From positions 1 to 60,357 of the forward strand of contig DDYF01000017.1 of NCBI GenBank assembly GCA_002347645.1: 60,357 bases of DNA, read 5' to 3'. Positions 53,944 to 60,357 of this stretch are shown one piece after another. The notes beneath the pieces were generated by a model, which saw only the letters and a list, made by a program, of their open reading frames with translations, searched no databases and was not told the DNA's origin. The DNA comes from Thermoleophilia bacterium UBA2241. Its GTDB lineage: Bacteria > Actinomycetota > Thermoleophilia > UBA2241. The translations under genes were made by a program, and so were the position numbers. Position 1 is the first letter of the stretch. Each line of letters begins with the position of its first letter.

Positions 53944-54483
53944 TCACTCCTCGTAGCGGAAGACGGTCTCCCCGATGCGCAACCGCGCGTCGAGCCTGAG
54001 AGGAGCCTCAGTCACGGCCTTCTCGTTGACGAACGTGCCGTTAGTGCTGCCGAGGTCCTCGACCACGTAGACCTGGTCGCGAGGACGGAGCCGCGCGTGC
54101 GTGCTCGACACGAAGGGCTCGTCGAGCACGATGTCGCTGTTCGGGGCGCGGCCCACGGTGATCCAGCCGTCCAGCGGGAAGACGACGCCGACGGGAACGA
54201 TGGGGCTCTGCTCGACGATCAGCCGCGGGGCGATGTGGCGCGTCAGGTCCATGACCTGCCCCGACTCAGTGCGCTCGGTAAGGCGCTCCTCGCGCAGCCG
54301 GCGCCGCTCCTCCGGCGTGCGGGTGACCACAGGACGGGTCCCTTCCGGAAGAGGGACGTCGGGTGCCGGCACAACCGCCGAGCCGCGGACGTCGGCGACG
54401 GCGCCCCTCACGACCTGCCAGATGAACAGGTACAGCAGGAACAGGATGGCGATCTTGAGGACGAGCAGGACGATGTCGATCAT
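53944..54483 (-). CDS. fhaB: FHA-domain protein FhaB
   Basis: A 179-residue protein with an N-terminal membrane helix (about 3-25), a charged linker, and a C-terminal FHA domain that reads phosphothreonine: TVGRAPNSDIVLDEPFVSS, THARL and DLGSTNGTFVN. In mycobacteria FhaB (FipA) joins division proteins. It starts 101 bp after fhaA and ends 7 bp before pstP. Confidence 0.95.
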   Translation of the reverse strand: MIDIVLLVLKIAILFLLYLFIWQVVRGAVADVRGSAVVPAPDVPLPEGTRPVVTRTPEERRRLREERLTERTESGQVMDLTRHIAPRLIVEQSPIVPVGVVFPLDGWITVGRAPNSDIVLDEPFVSSTHARLRPRDQVYVVEDLGSTNGTFVNEKAVTEAPLRLDARLRIGETVFRYEE

Positions 54484-54584
54484 GGACTTCTCCTGGGCGC
54501 GGGGGCGCCTGCCCGGCTACTCCGGCGTGCAGGCCAGGGACGGCGGCCGCTCGCCGGCCACGCCGGGCGTGCGGACGGCGTCGC

Positions 54585-55385
54585 TCACGCGAGCCTCTCG
54601 AAGAGCAGCTCTGTCGTGCCGATCTCGATGCGGTCGCCGGGCTGCAGGACGACCTGGGTCACGGCGCGCCGGTTCACGCGCGTCCCGTTCGTGGAGCCGA
54701 GGTCGCGCAACACCACCTGCGCACCGGCCAGGCGCAGCTCGGCGTGCTGCCGCGAGACGTTCGGGTCGGTGAGCACCACGTCGCAGCGCCGGCTGCGGCC
54801 GATGAGACTGACGGTGTTCGTGAGCTCGACGTCGACGCCCGGCCCGCGCAAGCCGAACCGGACGGAAGCGGCAGCCGGGCGCTCGTACAGCACGGTCTGA
54901 GCCGGTGAGGGACCGGGGGGCGGAGCGACGATAGGGCCGGGCGGCGCGACCGCGGGCGGCGGCACCACGGGAGCGGCCGCCCCGGCAGCGCCACCCGGCG
55001 CGGCGAAGCCAGCCTCGCCGGTGACCGTCCGTGTCGCGATGCCGAACTCGCCCGTGCGCAGGTCGCCATCCTCTAAGAGCTCGATACGCGGCGCCGCGAC
55101 CGTCGTCCAGCCCTCGCGGCGCGCGAATGCGGTGAGGTAGTTGGCGAGCTCGACCTTGAGCGGGTCGCCGAGCGCCGACAGCTTCTCGAAGTCGCCGGAT
55201 CCCAGGTAGATCTCGTACTCGTTGGGGACGTAGACGTTCGACACGCTGAGCGTCTTGTGCTCACCCATCTCCTTGGCCAGCTTGTGGGCCAGTTCGACCG
55301 GCTGGACGCTCGCCTTGAAGGCCCGCCCGAAGAGGCCTTCGACGAGACCCTCGAGCTTGCGCTCAGCCGACTTCAGCACGTTCAT
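54585..55385 (-). CDS. fhaA: FHA-domain protein FhaA with DUF3662
   Basis: A 266-residue protein with an N-terminal DUF3662 domain (1-125, FGRAFKASVQPVELAHKLA, SNVYVPNEYEIYL), a Pro/Ala-rich linker and a C-terminal FHA domain (about 185-265, LIGRSRRCDVVLTDPNVS, LGSTNGTRVN). It binds phosphorylated partners such as MviN in mycobacteria. Its start overlaps the end of the upstream kinase gene by 23 bp. Confidence 0.95.
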   Translation of the reverse strand: MNVLKSAERKLEGLVEGLFGRAFKASVQPVELAHKLAKEMGEHKTLSVSNVYVPNEYEIYLGSGDFEKLSALGDPLKVELANYLTAFARREGWTTVAAPRIELLEDGDLRTGEFGIATRTVTGEAGFAAPGGAAGAAAPVVPPPAVAPPGPIVAPPPGPSPAQTVLYERPAAASVRFGLRGPGVDVELTNTVSLIGRSRRCDVVLTDPNVSRQHAELRLAGAQVVLRDLGSTNGTRVNRRAVTQVVLQPGDRIEIGTTELLFERLA

Positions 55386-57066
55386 CGATGAGACCTTCCG
55401 CGGTGGGGCCCGTCCAGAGCAGCAGCGGCAAGAGTACCACGGCCGCCGCGAGGGCGACACTCGTGAGGAGGTACGTCAGGGCGGCCGGATACGCCCACAC
55501 GGCGATGGGAACGGCGCGGTACACCACGAAGACCGCGGCGAAGGCGAGCGCCCAGATCCAGAGCCTCGCCTCGACCCGGTGAGCCCGTAGCGCGAGCCCC
55601 ACGGCCGCGGCCAGCGCCGCCCACGCGACCATCTGCAGTACGCCAGGCCAGGAGAACACGACACTGAGCCCGTCCCACACGACTTCGAGCGGATGGTCGG
55701 CAGCCGCGAGGTCGCGAGCGAGGCGACCCCGGGGCTGGAAGGCGACGAAGGGCCCCCGCGGAGCGCGCACGAGCAACAGGTAGAACATCGTCGCGGCGCC
55801 GGCCCAGGCGGCCGTGAGCGGGCCGCGCACGCGGCCCAGTGCGGCCGCGCCCGCCGGCGCCAGCAGAGTCAGGTGGACAGGGGTGAGCAGCACCGCGAGC
55901 GCCGGCCACACGGCCACCACGGGCCGGCCCCTCGCCAGCAGGAACAACGCCACGGCGAAGACCAGATAGGCGACGCCGACGTCGAACGAGACGTTGAACA
56001 TCGGGAAGGCCAGCAGAGCGAGCAACCAGGCGAGCCCGCCTTGCGGGGCGACCGCCCACGCGGCGACCGTCACCGCCACAAGAGGCAAGGTCCAGCTCGC
56101 CGGGTACGCAGGGAGCGCGCCGAGGACGCCGGCGGCCGTGACGCCCGCGAGCGCCGCGCCGCCGCCACGCTCGACGAGCGCGGCGGCGCGGCCCAGCGGG
56201 CGCACCAGCCGCTGCACGCGGCGCAGGCCGCTCGTCCCGAGCGCGCCGCTCTCGAGGAGCTCGCGCAGGGCGTCGCTGAGCTCGTAGGCATACGGCCGCT
56301 CCGACGGCTGCTCCCGGCAGGCGTCGTCGATCAGGGCGGTCAGCTCCTCGGCCAGGTCGGGACGCAGCTCGGCGAGCGGCGGCAGCCGGTGCCCGGCCAC
56401 GTTCGACATGGTCTCGGCTGCACCGGCCCCGCGCAGCGGGTTCTCACCTGCCAGCAGCTCGTAGAGCACCATGCCGGCCGAGTACACATCGCTCGGCGGC
56501 CCGGCCCTGCGCCCCGCCGCCTGCTCCGGCGACATGTAGGCGAGCGTCCCGACGACGTCCCCGGCGTCGGTCAGGGTCTCGGCGTCGATCATGCGCGCGA
56601 TGCCGAAATCCATGACCTTCACGTGCCCGCTCTCGTCGACCATGACGTTCTGGGGCTTGACGTCACGGTGCACGATGCGCTCCCCGTGGGCGTACCCCAG
56701 GGCGTCGAGCAGCTCCACCCCGACGGCGGCGACGTCGGCGTCGCTCAGGCTTCCCTGGAGCTCGGCCAGGGAGTGCCCGACGACGAGCTCCCAGACGAGG
56801 TAGCTGCGCTCGCCGTCGGTGAAGTGGTCGCAGAGGGCCACGACGTTCGGGTGCGACAACGCCGTCGCCGCCTCGATCTCGCGCACGACACGCGCCGCCA
56901 TCCGGCGCCCGTCGGCGATCACCTTGAGCGCGACACGCCTGCCCGTGCGCCTGTCGAGGGCCTCGAAGACCTCAGCGAACCCGCCGCTGCCGAGACGCCC
57001 GACGACCTCGTAGCGCTCGCGCCAGGCGAGGTCGAGCGGGGTCGCGTGCTGTGCTGCTGCAGGCAT
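55363..57066 (-). CDS. Serine/threonine protein kinase with C-terminal multi-helix membrane domain
   Basis: A 567-residue kinase. The domain at about 18-275 has GSGGFAEVFEAL, the VAIK-type lysine in VALKVIADG, HRDVKPQN, DFGIAR and SPEQAAG, all intact. After residue 295 come about eight to ten membrane helices with no recognised domain and no PASTA repeats. It takes the first place in the cluster, and pknA, normally between pbpA and pknB, is missing, so it may serve as the second kinase. ATG 57066; weak ribosome site. Confidence 0.9.
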   Translation of the reverse strand: MPAAAQHATPLDLAWRERYEVVGRLGSGGFAEVFEALDRRTGRRVALKVIADGRRMAARVVREIEAATALSHPNVVALCDHFTDGERSYLVWELVVGHSLAELQGSLSDADVAAVGVELLDALGYAHGERIVHRDVKPQNVMVDESGHVKVMDFGIARMIDAETLTDAGDVVGTLAYMSPEQAAGRRAGPPSDVYSAGMVLYELLAGENPLRGAGAAETMSNVAGHRLPPLAELRPDLAEELTALIDDACREQPSERPYAYELSDALRELLESGALGTSGLRRVQRLVRPLGRAAALVERGGGAALAGVTAAGVLGALPAYPASWTLPLVAVTVAAWAVAPQGGLAWLLALLAFPMFNVSFDVGVAYLVFAVALFLLARGRPVVAVWPALAVLLTPVHLTLLAPAGAAALGRVRGPLTAAWAGAATMFYLLLVRAPRGPFVAFQPRGRLARDLAAADHPLEVVWDGLSVVFSWPGVLQMVAWAALAAAVGLALRAHRVEARLWIWALAFAAVFVVYRAVPIAVWAYPAALTYLLTSVALAAAVVLLPLLLWTGPTAEGLIDERAEVG

Positions 57067-57133
57067 GTCGGTAGGCTCGATCCGTTCTCTCGTGCGGCCG
57101 CTTGGGGTGGGCTCGAGTGAGTATTCGGTATGG

Positions 57134-57139
57134 TACAAT
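57134..57139 (+). promoter_or_regulatory. -10 element of tRNA-Leu
   Basis: TGGTACAAT gives a TGn-extended -10 (TACAAT, 57134-57139), 21 bp before the tRNA. The 17-bp spaced -35 is poor. Confidence 0.5.
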
Positions 57140-57160
57140 CCACTCCCTGTACGGGCCGCT

Positions 57161-57247
57161 GGGCGAGTGGCGGAATTGGCAGACGCGCTAGGTTCAGGGT
57201 CTAGTGCACGTACGTGCATGCGGGTTCAAGTCCCGCCTCGCCCACCA
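57161..57247 (+). tRNA. tRNA-Leu (CAG anticodon)
   Basis: An 87-nt tRNA with a long variable arm (TGCACGTACGTGCA). Acceptor arms GGGCGAG and CTCGCCC, then A and an encoded CCA. The anticodon loop TTCAGGG on a CTAGG/TCTAG stem gives CAG. The T arm is GCGGG-TTCAAGT-CCCGC. Confidence 0.96.
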
Positions 57248-57273
57248 TCTGCCTCACGGAGGGGGTTCGCTGC

Positions 57274-58356
57274 GTGGACTTCTTCGACGACGACGCGGAC
57301 GCCGAGGTTCTTCCCTCCCCCCCGCGCTCACGCCGCCCGTCCAGCCGCCGCCGCACCCGCATCCAGCGGCTGGTCATCGTCCTCGCCGTCCTCTTCGTCC
57401 TCATCTTCCTCGCCGCGTGGTGGATCCGGAGCTGCCAGCAAGACCGTAAGGTCGAGGGGTACCAGGACTACATGAGCGCCGTCGCGACGGCGATCGACGA
57501 CTCGGCCAAGGTCGGCAAGGAGCTCGACAAGATCGTCGCCGACCCCGGCAAGTACGCGACCGCCGAAGCGCTCGAGACGGCGCTCGCCGACCTCGTGTCG
57601 CGCCAGGACGAGATCGCGACGCGGGTCGGCCGCCAGGAGCACCCGGATTCACTGGCGGGCGAGGCCGAGGTGCTGGTCACCGGCATGCGCGTGCGCACGC
57701 GGGGACTCGACTTGCTGCGCAAGGCCGTCGCCGCGGCGCTCAACGAGAAGAAGAGCGTCAAGCCCGGCGCCGTCACCGCGCTGTCCGGGTACCTCAGCGG
57801 TCCCGACGCGTACTACCAGGCGCTCTTCTATACGCCCGCGCGGCAGGTCATGAAGGACGACGGCGTCTCGGGCGTCAAGGTACCGACGGCGACCTGGTTC
57901 CTGAAAAACGACGTCCTCTCCGAGACCAACGTGACCGCGATGCTCCAACGCCTCGGCTCGTCGGCGAAGCTTGGCGGCACGCACGGCGTCGCACTCGACG
58001 GTGTGACGGCGCAGCCGTCCGGTACCGCGCTCGTGCGCGGCAAGAGCGTGCCGATCCCGGCCTCCGCCGACCTTTCGTTCGAGGTGACGGTCGAGAACCA
58101 GGGCAGTTCGGCCGAGGCCGACGTGACCGTCGAGGTCGTGCTCGTGCTTCCCAACGACGACAAGATCAAGCAGACGGCCACCATCGCCGCGATCGCCGCC
58201 GGCAAGAAGACCAGCATCGCGGTCGAGGGCTTCGTGATCCCCAACACGGCGCTCAGCCGCGTGAGCACCCTGCGCGTCAAGGTCGGGCCGGTCCCCCAGG
58301 AACAGACGCTCACCAACAACTCGGCCACGTACCAGTTCCTCCTGCAACTGCAGTAG
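57274..58356 (+). CDS. Membrane-anchored protein with CARDB-like domain
   Basis: A 360-residue protein. One membrane helix (about 32-50, LVIVLAVLFVLIFLAAWW) follows a basic N-terminus, then a helical region (60-190) and a C-terminal beta domain (about 265-358, LSFEVTVENQGSSAEADVTV, TLTNNSATYQF) that looks like CARDB/Ig-type adhesion modules. Function unknown. GTG 57274 follows GGAGGGGG and lies 26 bp after tRNA-Leu. Stop is TAG. Confidence 0.8.
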   Translation: MDFFDDDADAEVLPSPPRSRRPSSRRRTRIQRLVIVLAVLFVLIFLAAWWIRSCQQDRKVEGYQDYMSAVATAIDDSAKVGKELDKIVADPGKYATAEALETALADLVSRQDEIATRVGRQEHPDSLAGEAEVLVTGMRVRTRGLDLLRKAVAAALNEKKSVKPGAVTALSGYLSGPDAYYQALFYTPARQVMKDDGVSGVKVPTATWFLKNDVLSETNVTAMLQRLGSSAKLGGTHGVALDGVTAQPSGTALVRGKSVPIPASADLSFEVTVENQGSSAEADVTVEVVLVLPNDDKIKQTATIAAIAAGKKTSIAVEGFVIPNTALSRVSTLRVKVGPVPQEQTLTNNSATYQFLLQLQ

Positions 58357-58361
58357 CCCCG

Positions 58362-58892
58362 GTGCAGACGCTGCAGGACATCGCGCCCTATCTCGCGGCG
58401 GCCGCGCTCGGCGTGGCCGTCGTGCTCGCCGTCGTGCTCGCGCTGCAGTGGCGGGCGCTGCGACGCCTGCGCCGCGCGCAGACCGTGATCCTCGGGAGCC
58501 ACGACGAGCGCGACGTCGTCGCCCACGTGCAGACCCTCGACTCGGGCGTCCGCAACCTCCGCGAGGCCGTCGAGCGCCTCACTGACGAGCTCGCGGACCA
58601 CGGACGCCACCTCGACGAGGCCCTCACCAACCGCGCCATCGTCAGGTACGACGCGTTCCGTGACGCGGGCGGCGAGCAGAGCGCCTCGGTGGCGCTGCTC
58701 GACAACTGTCGCTCCGGCCTCGTCGTGAGCACCATCGCGGCGCGCGACTTCGCGCGCCTCTACGTGAAGCACCTCGACCACGGCGTGCCCGACCGGGAGC
58801 TGTCCCCCGAGGAGCAGCGCGCGGTCGCGGAGGCCGTCCCAAGGCCCTTGACCACGCCGCCCGCCGTCGCCCAGCCGGGCGGGCCAGACTGA
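58362..58892 (+). CDS. DUF4446 family protein
   Basis: A 176-residue protein with one N-terminal membrane helix (about 9-28), a coiled-coil segment (30-90) and the DUF4446 core VRYDAFRDAGGEQSASVALL, then SGLVVSTIAARDFARLYVK and ELSPEEQRAV. Function is unknown; the family is spread among Gram-positive bacteria. GTG 58362 is 5 bp after the previous stop. Confidence 0.85.
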   Translation: MQTLQDIAPYLAAAALGVAVVLAVVLALQWRALRRLRRAQTVILGSHDERDVVAHVQTLDSGVRNLREAVERLTDELADHGRHLDEALTNRAIVRYDAFRDAGGEQSASVALLDNCRSGLVVSTIAARDFARLYVKHLDHGVPDRELSPEEQRAVAEAVPRPLTTPPAVAQPGGPD

Positions 58893-58908
58893 CGAGAGGA
58901 GGTTGCCG

Positions 58909-59757
58909 ATGAACCACGGTCCGGCCGAGCGTCGGGTGGCCTTTCTCGGCCCCGAAGGCACGTTCACCGAAGAGGCGCTCCTCGCCAACCCGCCCGGCGA
59001 CGGGCCGCACCCGTTCCCCTACCCGACGATCAAGGACGTGCTGCACGCCGTGAGGGACGGCGAGGCGACGGTCGGCGTCGTCCCCATCGAGAACTCGCTC
59101 GAGGGCTCGGTGGCGGTCACCCTCGACCTGCTCGCCTTCGACTTCGGCGACCTGGCGATCGTCCGCGAGGTGACGCACCCCATCCGCCACCAGCTGATCG
59201 CGCGCGGTCCGCTCGAGCTCGCCAGGGTCACCAAGGTCATCAGCCATCCGCACGCCTACGGGCAGTGCCGCACGTTCCTCGACGAACGCCTCCCCGGCGT
59301 CGAACACGAGGCCGCCAACTCCACCGCCGAGGCGGTGCGCACGGTGAGCCGCGTCGACCGCCCGTGGGCGGCGATCGGCACGCGGCTGGCCGCCGACATG
59401 TACGAGTGTGCCGTGATCGCCGACGACATCGAGGACTCCGTCGAGAACCGCACGCGCTTCGTCTTCATGGCGCGCGAGCCCGCGGCCCAGGACCTGGACG
59501 CCACCTACAAGACGAGCATCGTGTGCGGGATCGACCAGGACGAGCCCGGCAGCCTCCTTCTCATCCTCTCCGAGTTCGCCTACCGCCACCTCAACCTGAC
59601 CAAGGTCGAGTCGCGGCCGTCCAAGGTGGCTCTCGGTCACTACATCTTCTTCATCGACTTCGAGGGCCGCGTCGCGGACGGCCCGGTCGCGCAGACCCTG
59701 AAGTGTCTGGCCTGCAAGCTTCCCTGGCTCAAGGTCCTCGGCTCGTATCCCACGTGA
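58909..59757 (+). CDS. pheA: Prephenate dehydratase
   Basis: Converts prephenate to phenylpyruvate for phenylalanine synthesis. The 282 residues have the catalytic domain (VAFLGPEGTFTEEALL, VVPIENSLEGSVAVTLD, the TRF motif in ENRTRFVFMA) and a C-terminal ACT domain with the Phe-binding ESRPSK motif, so feedback control is likely. ATG 58909 follows GAGAGGAGG. It is 16 bp after the DUF4446 gene. Confidence 0.96.
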   Translation: MNHGPAERRVAFLGPEGTFTEEALLANPPGDGPHPFPYPTIKDVLHAVRDGEATVGVVPIENSLEGSVAVTLDLLAFDFGDLAIVREVTHPIRHQLIARGPLELARVTKVISHPHAYGQCRTFLDERLPGVEHEAANSTAEAVRTVSRVDRPWAAIGTRLAADMYECAVIADDIEDSVENRTRFVFMAREPAAQDLDATYKTSIVCGIDQDEPGSLLLILSEFAYRHLNLTKVESRPSKVALGHYIFFIDFEGRVADGPVAQTLKCLACKLPWLKVLGSYPT

Positions 59758-59770
59758 GGGAGGACGGACG

Positions 59771-60235
59771 ATGGAGCATGTGAAGGTCACGATCCGCGCC
59801 GCGACGGCCGCCGACCGCGGCATGCTGCTGCTGCTCGGCGAGGAGAGCCTGCTGCCGCTCGCCCAGCGCGCCGGGCACCCCGAACGCTTCGACCGCGGCG
59901 CGCTCCTGGCGCTGCTCGAGCGCGCCGAGGTCTACGTGGCCGAATCCGAGGCGCACGAGATCGCCGGCTGGGTCGCCTTCGACGAAGACGGCGGCGAGGT
60001 GGAGATCCGCTGCTTCTGCGTGAGCCCCGCCTTCGAGGCCCAGATGGTCGCCAACCATCTCCTCGACTGGGTCGAAGGGCTGGCGATCACCAGGGGCAGG
60101 GAGCGCCTCACGGCGTACGTCCCGGCTGCCGATGAGACGTCCCTGCACCTCTACCACCGTCATGAGTTCACCGCACGCCCCGATGAGGAGCGTCCCGAGA
60201 TGACCGCGCTCGACAAGCGGCTACCCGAGCACTGA
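59771..60235 (+). CDS. GNAT-family N-acetyltransferase
   Basis: A 154-residue protein with GNAT strand order: VTIRAATAADRGMLLLL, ESEAHEIAGWVAFDEDGG, then VEIRCFCVSPAFEAQMVANH in the acetyl-CoA region and a final SLHLYHRHEF. The acetyl-CoA loop is not the classic Q/RxxGxG/A, so the call rests on the fold. It is 13 bp after pheA. Confidence 0.75.
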   Translation: MEHVKVTIRAATAADRGMLLLLGEESLLPLAQRAGHPERFDRGALLALLERAEVYVAESEAHEIAGWVAFDEDGGEVEIRCFCVSPAFEAQMVANHLLDWVEGLAITRGRERLTAYVPAADETSLHLYHRHEFTARPDEERPEMTALDKRLPEH

Positions 60236-60252
60236 GGGCAGGCAGCGGCGCC

Positions 60253-60357
60253 GTGCGGATCACCGTCTTCAGCGTCCCCTACCACCTCGGACGCGAGGGT
60301 GCCGGGATGGCACTGGGTCCAGGGAGCTACCTGGACGGAGGCCTGGTGGCCGCGCTC
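60253..60357 (+). CDS. Arginase-family protein, start only
   Basis: Thirty-five codons from GTG 60253 to the window end. The segment VPYHLGREGAGMALGPGSYL matches the N-terminal loop of arginase/agmatinase/formimidoglutamase enzymes, but the metal site lies beyond the edge. It is 17 bp after the GNAT gene. Confidence 0.65.
   Translation, partial: MRITVFSVPYHLGREGAGMALGPGSYLDGGLVAAL

Overview
The window (60,357 bp, very GC-rich) reads as chromosomal DNA of an anaerobic, probably deep-branching actinobacterium. The markers are an HspR-controlled dnaK/grpE/dnaJ/clp locus, the cell-division signalling cluster fhaA-fhaB-pstP-ftsW-pbpA-pknB, inositol-lipid genes (inositol-3-phosphate synthase, a CDP-alcohol phosphotransferase, a PimA-like glycosyltransferase), and many GTG starts and TGA stops. 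A secreted nine-haem cytochrome c and a dimethylamine methyltransferase point to anaerobic respiration and methylamine use. I cannot fix the class from this window. I annotate 56 protein-coding genes (mtbB and an arginase-like gene are cut by the edges) and three tRNAs (Thr-TGT, Lys-CTT, Leu-CAG, all with encoded CCA). I see no insertion sequence, prophage or CRISPR array.

Layout. 1-1713: mtbB, whose frame crosses an in-frame amber codon at the pyrrolysine position, preceded by a GYD-domain gene. 1862-2294: tRNA-Thr and a structured intergenic region. 2295-6008: surE, HAD phosphatase, ligA. 6126-8735: an intact diguanylate cyclase convergent with a degenerate GGDEF-EAL protein and an FmdB zinc ribbon. 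8852-17510: metallo-hydrolase, two small proteins, then the heat-shock operon read dnaK, hsp20, grpE, dnaJ, hspR, clpC-like. 17678-23528: AI-2E transporter, nine-haem cytochrome behind a long leader, class III aminotransferase. 23704-30091: DUF4388, PHP, YjbQ, M3-like peptidase, tRNA/rRNA uracil methyltransferase, presenilin-like membrane protein, atypical uracil-DNA glycosylase. 30252-35060: glycosyltransferase-PHP fusion and the inositol-lipid genes. 35177-40468: tRNA-Lys, HMA protein, ricT, holB, tmk, and an archaeal-type topoisomerase I. 40628-47986: STAS, TPR protein and amidohydrolase; two small genes; MgtE-N/CBS protein; NCS2 permease; TerC. 48075-57066: division/phosphorylation cluster. 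57161-60357: tRNA-Leu, membrane protein, DUF4446, pheA, GNAT, arginase-like start.

The most notable signal is the amber codon inside mtbB. Ten of 54 complete genes here nevertheless end in TAG, so amber must still stop most genes. Other points worth following are a perfect nine-base anti-Shine-Dalgarno pairing in the cytochrome leader, the presenilin-type motif set beside a uracil-DNA glycosylase with an altered catalytic motif, the archaeal-type TopA, the glycosyltransferase-PHP fusion in the inositol-lipid region, and a small-RNA-like intergenic segment at about 2079-2215.
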